From: Kordia sp965283645
GTDB lineage: Bacteria; Bacteroidota; Bacteroidia; Flavobacteriales; Flavobacteriaceae
Reading direction: 5' to 3'
Assembly: GCF_965283645.1 (NCBI RefSeq)
Contig: NZ_CBDIPG010000001.1
Span: forward strand, 558,001 to 622,000
DNA: 64,000 nt
Shown here: piece after piece, positions 51,459 to 60,700 of the stretch
Numbering within the stretch: position 1 is the stretch's first letter
How the letters are laid out: each line of letters begins with the position of its first letter
The notes under the pieces: generated by a model
What the model was told of the DNA's origin: nothing
The model's database searches: none
The model's input: only the letters and a program-made list of their open reading frames with translations
Translations under genes and position numbers: made by a program

Positions 51459-52823
51459 TTAAGAGATACATTCGTACACTATTGCCTCAACGGCTCCTGT
51501 TGCGGCATTAATTACTCCCGAAGTCGTTTTTTCTTCCGACATCCGTACCCATGAACCTCCATACGTGTCTCCAAAACCGAACGATCCCCATATAAGTTTA
51601 TGTGGTGTCCAGGCATTTTCTTTATTTGGTGCTAATAAGTTTAATGAATCGCTAAATTTTTGTGCAATGTATTTTTTATCATTTAAAGCTTCTTTTATTG
51701 CATTTTCCCAATCAGTTTTTGATGTAAATTTTCCAATAAAAACATCTTTTCCTTGTAAACCATCTATAATTTTAATTACAAATTTGTCTTTATTTTCTTT
51801 GAGTAATTCAATAATGTTTTGCGTTTTTCCTTCATACAAAACTTCTATATCTTCTATTACTTCAGTCCAAGGAATGTAGTGTAAAACCAATTCATTTTGT
51901 GTTCCTTCAAATTTACCTTCACTGGCAAGTTTGCGTAATATGGTAAGATTTCTTTTGTCACGCATAAACGTTGTACCTAAATGATCTGGAAAATATACCA
52001 TATTCATAATGAAACTCCGAACTAAATCAGCCGACATGTTTTGCTGTGCAAAGTCTAAAATTAATACGCTATGGATACAGTTTTCTTTAAAATATAAACC
52101 ATCACTTTGCATTTTTAAGGAAGTTATTGCATCCATGTATACGTTTCCTATTTTCCCAATACGCTGTAATTCTTTTTGTAATAATTCGTTAAAGAAGTCT
52201 TTTACTGTTGCATTTTGAGATTCTCCAGCTCCAGCATCAGATACTAAAAAAAGATTGATTTTAGAACTTTTTGTTTGCGTGTATGCTAAAATTTGTGCTA
52301 CAATGAATTGAATATATAAGTTTTGTGATTTATGAAACGTAAACTGCTTTCGCGTTGTGGTATTTGATAAGACATTGTGTGTGTTTCGGACAGATGGTTC
52401 AAAGTTTTGCAACCCAATTCCTCCTATGGAAGATCCTAAATTTATTTCTAATACTTTGAAACCAGTTTCGGTTAGAGTCAAATCTAATCGGGAACTTACA
52501 GGAACTTCTCGTTCTTGACACATCATAGAGTATTGCGCAACCATTTCATCTCCATTAAAGTAGAAATCTGCAATTTTTTTGATATCATCCTGAAAGTAAA
52601 GTTTTGGGATTTTTTGTAATAATTTTGGAATTAACGTACTAACCTCTTCTAATTTTTGACTGTTTTCTTTACTCAAAATTACTGGATACGAGGATATTGG
52701 ATATTTATAGTTTCGAAAAACGGCTGTAATATCTTCACTGTCTGTGTTGATTAATGGTTTAATTGTGTCATTGGATTGCTCCATAAAGGCTTCATATCGA
52801 TCTGATAGAATTGTTTGTTTCAT
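51459..52823 (-). CDS. ATP-grasp-like ligase, cluster copy 3
   Basis: 454 residues, closest to the neighbour at 52900 (most of the sequence is the same by eye). No annotation is certain, but the plan fits a circularly permuted ATP-grasp enzyme: an early SSRLDLTLTETGFKVLEINLG with Arg/Asp and Glu/Asn, a KFVIKIIDGLQGKDVFIGKF ATP-loop-like stretch near residue 345, KYIAQKFSDSLN, and GSWVRMSEEKTTSGVINAATG. Such enzymes join carboxylates to amines through acyl phosphates. Cytosolic, no signal. Third in a tandem of three within the NRPS operon; ends 10 nt before the transferase gene. Confidence 0.7.
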   Translation of the reverse strand: MKQTILSDRYEAFMEQSNDTIKPLINTDSEDITAVFRNYKYPISSYPVILSKENSQKLEEVSTLIPKLLQKIPKLYFQDDIKKIADFYFNGDEMVAQYSMMCQEREVPVSSRLDLTLTETGFKVLEINLGSSIGGIGLQNFEPSVRNTHNVLSNTTTRKQFTFHKSQNLYIQFIVAQILAYTQTKSSKINLFLVSDAGAGESQNATVKDFFNELLQKELQRIGKIGNVYMDAITSLKMQSDGLYFKENCIHSVLILDFAQQNMSADLVRSFIMNMVYFPDHLGTTFMRDKRNLTILRKLASEGKFEGTQNELVLHYIPWTEVIEDIEVLYEGKTQNIIELLKENKDKFVIKIIDGLQGKDVFIGKFTSKTDWENAIKEALNDKKYIAQKFSDSLNLLAPNKENAWTPHKLIWGSFGFGDTYGGSWVRMSEEKTTSGVINAATGAVEAIVYECIS

Positions 52824-52899
52824 GTATGGTAGTTTTACTGTTTATTTTAAGAATAGATTTTATAGAAAACATGATGAATTTCTTTTGAGAGTTCCCTAA

Positions 52900-54261
52900 T
52901 TATGACGCTTCATACACAATTGCTTCTACAGCTCCTGTTGCCGAATTAATGACTCCTGAAGTCGTTTTTACAGGTGACATACGAACCCACGAACCTGCGT
53001 AAGTATCGCCAAAACCAAAAGATCCCCAAACCAATTTTTGTGGAACCCATTCATTTTCTTTGTTTGGTGCAAGCAAATTCAATGAATCACTGAATTCTTG
53101 CGCAATGTATTTTTTACTTTGTAAAGCTTCTGCAATTGCTTTTTTCCAATCAGTCATTGACATAAATTTTCCGACAAAAACATCTTTTCCCTGTAAACCA
53201 TCTATAATTTTGATGACAAACTTGTCTTTGTTTTCTTTTATGAGTGTTATAATATTTTGTGTTTTGTTTTCGTACGTTACCATTGCATCTTCAACTATTT
53301 CCGTCCAAGGAATGTATTCCAACACCAATTCATTTTGTTTACTTTCAAATGTACCTTCATTGGCAAGTCTGCGTAACAGGGCAAGATTCCTTTTATCACG
53401 CATAAACATGGTTCCTAAATGATCTGGAAAGTAGACTGTATTCATAATGAAACTCCGAAATAAATCAGGTGAAATGTTACGCAATGCAAAGTCTAAAATT
53501 AATACACCATGGATGCTGTTTTTTTTATGATATAAGCCATCAATTTGCATTTTTAAGGAAGCAATTGTATCCATGTACACATTTCCTGTTTTTCCAATAC
53601 GCTGTAATTCTTTCTGTAAAATCTCGTTAAAAAAGCTTTTTACAATTTCTCTTTCAGATTTGTCCGCATTGACATCATACACTAAAAATAAATTGATTTT
53701 AGAACTTTGTGTTTTTGTGAATTTTAGAATTTGTGTTACAATAAATTGAATGTACAAATCTTGCGTTTTACGAAATATAAACTGTTCTCCTTTTGTTGTA
53801 TCTGATAAAACAGTGTGTTTGTTTCGAATGATAGGTTCAAAATTTTGCAATTCTACACCTCCAATTGACGATCCCATATTTACTTCCAATACTTTAAAAC
53901 CTGTTGCTGTTAAGCTTAAATCTAACCGGCAACTTATGGGAACTTCTTGTTCTTGACACATTAACGAAAACTGCGCAACTACTTCATCACCATTAAAATA
54001 AAAGTCTGCTATTTTCTTGGTATCATTTTGAAAATAAAGCGCTGGTATTTTTTGTAATAATTTAGGAATTAATGTACTTACTTCTTCTATTTTTTGACTT
54101 TGCTTTTTATTCAGAATTACTGGATATGAAGATATTGGATATTTAAAATTGTGAAAAACTGTTGGGATTTCATCTATATCTATTTTTATTAATGGATGAA
54201 TCGTTTGATTGGATTGTCCCATAAATGCTTCATATGCATCAGATAAAATTGTTTGGTTCAT
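52900..54261 (-). CDS. ATP-grasp-like ligase, cluster copy 2
   Basis: 453 residues, paralog of the genes on either side. R112 and D114, then E126-N128-GSSIGG, resemble the first metal/ATP half of circularly permuted ATP-grasp folds; the later KFVIKIIDGLQGKDVFVGKF, QEFSDSLN and AGSWVRMS would be the other half. The acceptor specificity is not visible. Divergence from the neighbour is spread along the protein, so the pair is an old duplication rather than an assembly artefact. A tandem of ligases could add amino acids one by one to the NRPS product. Confidence 0.7.
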   Translation of the reverse strand: MNQTILSDAYEAFMGQSNQTIHPLIKIDIDEIPTVFHNFKYPISSYPVILNKKQSQKIEEVSTLIPKLLQKIPALYFQNDTKKIADFYFNGDEVVAQFSLMCQEQEVPISCRLDLSLTATGFKVLEVNMGSSIGGVELQNFEPIIRNKHTVLSDTTKGEQFIFRKTQDLYIQFIVTQILKFTKTQSSKINLFLVYDVNADKSEREIVKSFFNEILQKELQRIGKTGNVYMDTIASLKMQIDGLYHKKNSIHGVLILDFALRNISPDLFRSFIMNTVYFPDHLGTMFMRDKRNLALLRRLANEGTFESKQNELVLEYIPWTEIVEDAMVTYENKTQNIITLIKENKDKFVIKIIDGLQGKDVFVGKFMSMTDWKKAIAEALQSKKYIAQEFSDSLNLLAPNKENEWVPQKLVWGSFGFGDTYAGSWVRMSPVKTTSGVINSATGAVEAIVYEAS

Positions 54262-54311
54262 GCGTGCTAGTTTTACTAATTTAGAGAAATTACTATATGC
54301 GAATGGAATGC

Positions 54312-55694
54312 TTATACGACTTCGTACACAATTGCTTCTACAGCTCCTGTTGCTGAATTGATGACGCCAATATCTGTTTTTACTTCAGACATTCGAACCC
54401 AAACACCTCCGTACGTTTCGCCAAATCCGAATGCGCCCCATATGAGTTTGTGCGGCGTCCATTCTTTTTGCTTATTTGGCGCTAAGAAGTTTTTAGATTC
54501 GCTAAATTCTTGTGCAATAAAAGCTTTGGTTTTTATGGCTAATGCTAACGCATCTTCCCATTCTTTTTGAGATAAGAATTTACCAATAAAAACATCTATT
54601 CCTTGAAAACCATTGGATGCTTTTATTACAAATTGATCTTTGTGTGTACGTATGAGTTCGGATAGTTTGTGCTTTTCTTTTTTAAATAGTACTTCTTGAT
54701 TTTCATGTTTTATCATGGAAGTCCAAGGAATACAACTTAGTATTAATTCGTTTTCTTGTTCATCAAATTTTTCTTGTTCAGCTAGCGTTCTTAGTAATCC
54801 TAAGTTTCTTTTGTCACGTATGATGGAAACTCCTAAATGGTCTGGAAAGTGAATACGATCCATTATGAACGCTCGGAAAATATCTGGAGATACGTCTTCC
54901 GTATTTAAACTTAGTAATAATACACAGTGTATGATTTCGTTTTTAAATTGTAAGTCGCCATTGATAAGTTTTAAATCTGAAAGTGCTCCTGAAACTACTT
55001 TTCCTTTTAGTTTTCTTTTTGTGAGTTCAGCATGAAGCATTTCATTAAAAAAGTCTACACTGTATTCTTTGAGAATTATTTCCTCTACGTGAGAGAGTTC
55101 TATAAAGACATTAATTTCATCACTTATAGTTACATATTTCAATATTTCATCTATGAGAAATACAACATATAATTGTTGAATGTTTTTAGAGTGAAAGTTC
55201 GTTGCTGTTACCGAATTGGATAGTTTCGAATGTATTTTTCGTATGATAGGTTCAAAACTTTGCACCTGCCAACCTCCAATGGAAGAACCAATATTTGCTT
55301 CTAATACTTTAAATCCGTCCGTTGTGAGTGTTAAATCTAATCGGCAACTTACATCAATGTTTTTGCTGTTTGCCATGAGTGCAAATTGTGCTAACATTTC
55401 GTTTCCATCAAAGTAGAAAGCTGCTATTTTCTTTACATCATCATTAAAGTATAGTAACGGAACTTGATTTAGTAGTTTGGGTAGTTTTACACATAATTCT
55501 TCTAACCTAGAACTTGTTTCTTTTCCCAATAAAACCGGCCATGGACTTACCGGATATTCATAGTCTTTAAATATGTTAGGAACTTCTTCTACATCAGTAT
55601 CTACCCATTTAGGGATATTTGCATACGCTTCCGTTACAAAGTCGTTGTAATTTTCAGAAAGTATGGTTTCTATTATGGTTTCTTTAAGTAACAT
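54312..55694 (-). CDS. ATP-grasp-like ligase, cluster copy 1 (most divergent)
   Basis: 460 residues with the same motifs in the same order (SCRLDLTLTTDGFKVLEANIG, QFVIKASNGFQGIDVFIGKF, AFIAQEFSESKN, GVWVRMSEVKTDIGVINSATG) but clearly more divergent than the other two from each other. It is the first of the tandem after the alpha/beta hydrolase gene. The conserved motif set in all three suggests that each is active. Family assignment is from motif pattern, not from a search. Confidence 0.7.
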   Translation of the reverse strand: MLLKETIIETILSENYNDFVTEAYANIPKWVDTDVEEVPNIFKDYEYPVSPWPVLLGKETSSRLEELCVKLPKLLNQVPLLYFNDDVKKIAAFYFDGNEMLAQFALMANSKNIDVSCRLDLTLTTDGFKVLEANIGSSIGGWQVQSFEPIIRKIHSKLSNSVTATNFHSKNIQQLYVVFLIDEILKYVTISDEINVFIELSHVEEIILKEYSVDFFNEMLHAELTKRKLKGKVVSGALSDLKLINGDLQFKNEIIHCVLLLSLNTEDVSPDIFRAFIMDRIHFPDHLGVSIIRDKRNLGLLRTLAEQEKFDEQENELILSCIPWTSMIKHENQEVLFKKEKHKLSELIRTHKDQFVIKASNGFQGIDVFIGKFLSQKEWEDALALAIKTKAFIAQEFSESKNFLAPNKQKEWTPHKLIWGAFGFGETYGGVWVRMSEVKTDIGVINSATGAVEAIVYEVV

Positions 55695-55773
55695 GGCATT
55701 TATATTTTTGATCGGTTTTTAGTTGAAGTAGTTTTTACTTTTTAAGATTTACTTTTGTAGATTGTTATGTTGT

Positions 55774-57720
55774 CTAAAAAGCTAAAACTCCCCAATACAC
55801 TAAGTACGTAGCAAGTAACGCGTTAGAGAATATGATGGTGAACATAATGCTTCTGTCCGTTATTTTTTTGAGTCGCACAATGAAATAGACTATCGTTATG
55901 ACCAGTAATATTCCAAATATCAACAATCCCGTAAATATGATGCTGTATGCGTTTGGCAGTCCAAAAGCGAGAATGTAGTAGTTTTGATCAGCTACATTTC
56001 CTAAGGCAATTATTAGTCCTATAAAACATAGAATTCCAACAAAAGACGTGAGAACACCAAGCGATCGCATTATTTTATCTGAGACAATTGTATATTTTTT
56101 CTTGATTATTTTAATTAGATGTGCAAAGATGAAAGCAAGCATTACACCTAAAGCAACAATTAACGGAAATAGGAAAAATGGATTGAACTGGTTTATACTA
56201 GTTCCCATTTTTGAAACACCACCATTTAGCGTAATATTTTTCACCAAGTTTATTTTTTTAGCAGTTGTATACGCGTTTGTATCAGGTTTTTGAGTTGGAT
56301 TTGTGATGAACGCTGTGGTTATTTTATCGCCTATTTTGGTAAAACTAGGCACATGTCCGTACGTTGTTGCATCAATGGAATATGCCGTTTTGAATTTTTT
56401 AGCCAATGCCGCACCGTTTTCTTCAGGTGTTATCGGATCGTATTCTCCTGCAAATATGATTACTGGAAAAGATTGTTCGGCTAAGTTTGTTAGGTCATAT
56501 TTCATTACTAAAGAATCATTTTTCTTAGCATTCCATTCGTCACATACTTTAAAATCTGATTTGTAGAATGATATTCCGCCATCAAGTTTTTTGTATTGCG
56601 AAGCATTAGTTTTGTATGCTTCAAACGAATTGTTTGGTAATGTTTCATTACAACTTACACAATAATACACTCCGTAATCCATGTTTAATAGACTAGAAAA
56701 TGCGGCAACTAAATTTCCTAACGCTTTTTCATTTCTGTTATTAAATTGAGTAATTAGTAACGGAATTACTTCTACCAATTGCTTGTGATATAACGCTTGT
56801 TGAATGGCTACTTTAAAATCTTCTGCATTGTAGGTAAATTTTCCTGTTGTAATAAGTTTTTCTTCAACATCTACTTCTATTGGATTTTTTTCTAATGCAG
56901 CAATCGTTTCGTAATACAGGTCTTCTAAGTTAGGGTATTCTCCATTGCATTCTGGATCGTTTTCACAAAGTTCAAATACTTTGGAAAGACTTCCGATATA
57001 GTTACTTGTATTTTTTGTGTAATAGGTATTTATATCTTCTACAGAAGAATCGAGTATGAGCGATTTTATATCTTCTGGAAATGTACTTGCATATACTTGT
57101 GCCATAAAAGTTCCGTACGAAACACCATAAATATTCCATGTAGTATGTCCTAATTTTTCTTTCAACGCGTGCAAATCTTTTGCCACAGATAAACTATGAT
57201 ACGTGTCTACATCGATACCTTTGCTAATCAGTTCGCGTTTACAAGCCATTGCGGCGGCGGCTTTTTGTGTTTCATCTTCTTCTTCTGTTTGATTTTTGGC
57301 AAGAATGTTAAAAAACTTCTGACCTAATTCTGGACACAATCGAGGTTCCGAATATCCAGTTCCACGCATGTCAAACAATATAATATCATTCGTTTTTCGA
57401 AGTGGATGATTGGTCCAATTCCAAATGTTTCCAACACCGCCTGCGCCTGGTCCACCTTGCACAAATACGATTGCTTCAGCGTTTTTATTAGTTCCAGTAC
57501 TTTTTAGTATTGCAACTGCTATTTTAACTTTATTTTCCGTAGGGTTCTCCCAGTTTTCTGGAACAGTAAGATATCCCCAATTTACATTTCTACTAGCTAA
57601 ACTTGTAGAATCGCGGTGAAAACTTTTTACTTCTTCAAAAACAATGTCTTGCCCAAACATTCCTATTGAATATAGAACGAACAGTAAACTTATGGTGATT
57701 ATTTTTTTATGAAAATTCAT
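55774..57720 (-). CDS. Exported alpha/beta hydrolase (S33/TAP-like) with a C-terminal membrane domain
   Basis: 648 residues: signal peptide (ITISLLFVLYSIGMFG), alpha/beta hydrolase domain with the oxyanion motif VQGGPGAGG (87-95), DMRGTGYSEPRL, nucleophile S201 in YGVSYGTFMAQ, and later FAGEYDPITPEE (acid) and TTYGHVPSF (His). The last 150 residues have four membrane helices, an uncommon addition. S33 relatives are tripeptidyl or prolyl aminopeptidases. In this operon it may trim or hydrolyse the exported product, or give self-protection. It lies 37 nt after the NRPS stop. Confidence 0.88.
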   Translation of the reverse strand: MNFHKKIITISLLFVLYSIGMFGQDIVFEEVKSFHRDSTSLASRNVNWGYLTVPENWENPTENKVKIAVAILKSTGTNKNAEAIVFVQGGPGAGGVGNIWNWTNHPLRKTNDIILFDMRGTGYSEPRLCPELGQKFFNILAKNQTEEEDETQKAAAAMACKRELISKGIDVDTYHSLSVAKDLHALKEKLGHTTWNIYGVSYGTFMAQVYASTFPEDIKSLILDSSVEDINTYYTKNTSNYIGSLSKVFELCENDPECNGEYPNLEDLYYETIAALEKNPIEVDVEEKLITTGKFTYNAEDFKVAIQQALYHKQLVEVIPLLITQFNNRNEKALGNLVAAFSSLLNMDYGVYYCVSCNETLPNNSFEAYKTNASQYKKLDGGISFYKSDFKVCDEWNAKKNDSLVMKYDLTNLAEQSFPVIIFAGEYDPITPEENGAALAKKFKTAYSIDATTYGHVPSFTKIGDKITTAFITNPTQKPDTNAYTTAKKINLVKNITLNGGVSKMGTSINQFNPFFLFPLIVALGVMLAFIFAHLIKIIKKKYTIVSDKIMRSLGVLTSFVGILCFIGLIIALGNVADQNYYILAFGLPNAYSIIFTGLLIFGILLVITIVYFIVRLKKITDRSIMFTIIFSNALLATYLVYWGVLAF

Positions 57721-57757
57721 GATTTTTGATCCGATTTGTGTTGGTGTTAGGTTATTT

Positions 57758-60700
57758 TTAAAAGTTAAAATCTATATCAATTACTTCTTGCTTTTCAAAT
57801 GCTAAAGCAGTCGTAATATCAGCTATTGTAAGATTTGTGTTTGTGATAATTTGTGTAATAATTTCCTTATATTTTAAGAATAGAAGTTCTATTGTTTCCG
57901 CTTCAAAAGCCGTTGTGTTATAATGTACTATTGTGCTTAGTTGTTTTTCGCTTTGTATGAAATTGATCAATAACGGAAGTCTGTTGTAACTTGTGTTTGT
58001 AAGTTGCAAAACCAAATCTAACGCAGGTGTTACAGATATGTTTTCATAGTTAAACGATGGTGTTTGCAATGCCATTAACACGTCTAAACGCAAGTCATTT
58101 TGTATTTCAGCAGGAATGTCTTGATGCGCATCAATATTTAGTAGGTTTTCGTGTGTTTTTGCAAGTATTAATTTTACTCTTTCATCAGAATCTATACGAG
58201 TCCGTAGTGGAACCGTTTTTACAAACATTCCTATTTGCTCTTGTAATTCTGACCGTGTTCTTCCTGAATTTACAGTACCAATACAGATATCGTTGTGTGC
58301 ATACATTTTGTGTACTAATACATTGAATGTTGTAACTAAAAAAGTATGAAGCGTTATGTTTTGTGCTTTGACAACTTCAAGTATTGATGTTAAAAAATCT
58401 TCATCCCAAACACATTTGTATTCAGCGGCTTTCGCAAGTTCGTCAGTATCAATGTTTGACTGTACAGTAGACTTCCATTCGTAGTTTTTAAGGTATTCTT
58501 TCCAAAATTTTTGATTCCTGTCTTCCGTTTGCGCTGCTACTTTTTGTTGCCAAACTGCATAATCTTTGAATTGAAATTCTAATGTGTCATTTTCAACAAT
58601 ACTTTCAGAAAGTCGTTTTTTGTAGTTTGTAATCACTTCGTTTATCAGTAATTCCAATGACCATCCGTCCATTATGATATGATGCGTAACAAATAGTATT
58701 GTTTTTTCAGTTGCTACATAAGCAACTCTAAGTAACAAGTCTGTTTCTAAGTTAAACTCTTTGTATATATAGGCTTCGATAGTGTTTTCTTCCGAAAAAT
58801 TAAGATCAATTTTAAACTCAACCAACTCATTACTAACAACTTTTTGATGTGGAGTTCCAGCAATTTCGATGAAATTAGTTCGTATGATTTCATGTTTCTG
58901 TATACTATTTTTAAATGCTTTTTCAAACAATTCAACATCAATTTCACCTACAATTTTGTATACCGCTGGCATATTGTATGCTATCGATTTTTCCTTTTTC
59001 TGAGAAGCCAACCAAACTCCATATTGTGCCGTTGTTATTGGATATTCCGTTTGTGTTGCCGCTTTTTCCAGTGAAATTGCAGTTTGTGTTGTATTTCGAT
59101 CTAAAAAACTTGCCAATGTAGCTACCGTTGGATACTCAAAAATCGTTTTTAATGATAGTTGCTGTTGCAATTCTTTTTCAATACGGTTAATGAGTTTTAC
59201 TGCATTTAAAGAATGTCCGCCAAGCATGAAGAAGTTAGCATTGCTACCAATGTTTTCTTTTAATTCTAGAATTTCAGTAAAATATGTTGCTAGTGTAATT
59301 TCGGTTGCTGTTTCCAGATTTTCGTTCGTTGCATCACTTGTAATTTGCTGTACTTGTTGTTGTGACAAACTTTTTCTATCTACCTTTTTATTTGGCGTTA
59401 GTGGAAAACGTTCTATCGGAAGTATTGTGTACGGAATCATGTATTCAGGCAATTCTTTACGTAATTCTTGAATAATTGCAGCCGTATCTAGTTTGGTTTC
59501 GCTTGGAACTATATATGCAATTAATACCGCTTCTTGATCATTACTTTTTTTAGCAATTACAACCGCTTCTTTTACGGTATTTAGTTGATTGAGTTTGGTT
59601 TCTATTTCGCCAAGTTCTATACGATAACCTCTTATTTTTACTTGATAATCATTTCGTCCTAAGAATTCTATTTCACCTTTAGCGTTCCACTTTCCTAAAT
59701 CACCCGTTTCATATATTTTTTGAGTAGCATCAAACGGATTTGTGATAAATTTTTCTGCGGTTAGACTGTCATTTTTATAATATCCTTGCGCTAATCCGTC
59801 ACCACCAATATAAATTGCTCCTGTACTTCCAATTGGCAAAAGTTGTAGGTTTTCATCTAAAATATATAATTGCGTATTGTCTATAGGTTTTCCTATGCAT
59901 GAAGCTTCTTCCGCCTTTTCAATTTTTTTGATACTCGACCAAATTGTCGTTTCTGTTGGCCCATACATATTCCAAACTTCGCCACAAGTGGTTACTAACT
60001 TTTCAGCCAATGCGGTACTTAACAAATCGCCACCACATAACACTTTTAAGTCTTTATTTCCTGTCCAGCCAGCATTGAATAGTAGTTGATAAAAACTAGG
60101 CGTAGCTTGCATTACACTCGGATTTACATTTTTTAAAGCTGTTAGAATTTGCAATGGGTTTGATAATAACTCTTTCGTTGCAACGTGTACTGTAGCTCCA
60201 GAAATTAAAGGTGTGAAAAATTCTAAGATTGAAATATCAAACGATTGTGTTGTTACAGAAAATAATACGTCTTCATTGCTGATTTTTGGTTGTTTTTGTA
60301 TGCTTAACAGAAAGTTTAACAACGCTTGATGTCCTATACTTACACCTTTTGGATTTCCTGTAGAACCTGAAGTGTATATGATGTATGCCGTTTGTAAAGC
60401 GTTGATTTTTGGTAATTGAGCATGTATGTTTTGTTCTTGTATTGATGAAAAAGTTACAAAATTGGCTTTCGTATTTATTTTATGTGCTAAATTAGCTGTT
60501 CCAATGATGCATTTTACTTCGCTATGCGCTACAATGTATTCTAGCCGTTCTTGAGGAAATTCAGGATCTAATGGAATGTACGCATGTCCCGATTTTAGAA
60601 TTCCTAGCAAGGTGACAATCAAATCAGCCGAACGTGCTAATAATACCGCAATTGGAGCTATATTTCCTTCCTCATGAAAATGTGTTGTTATGTAATTTGC

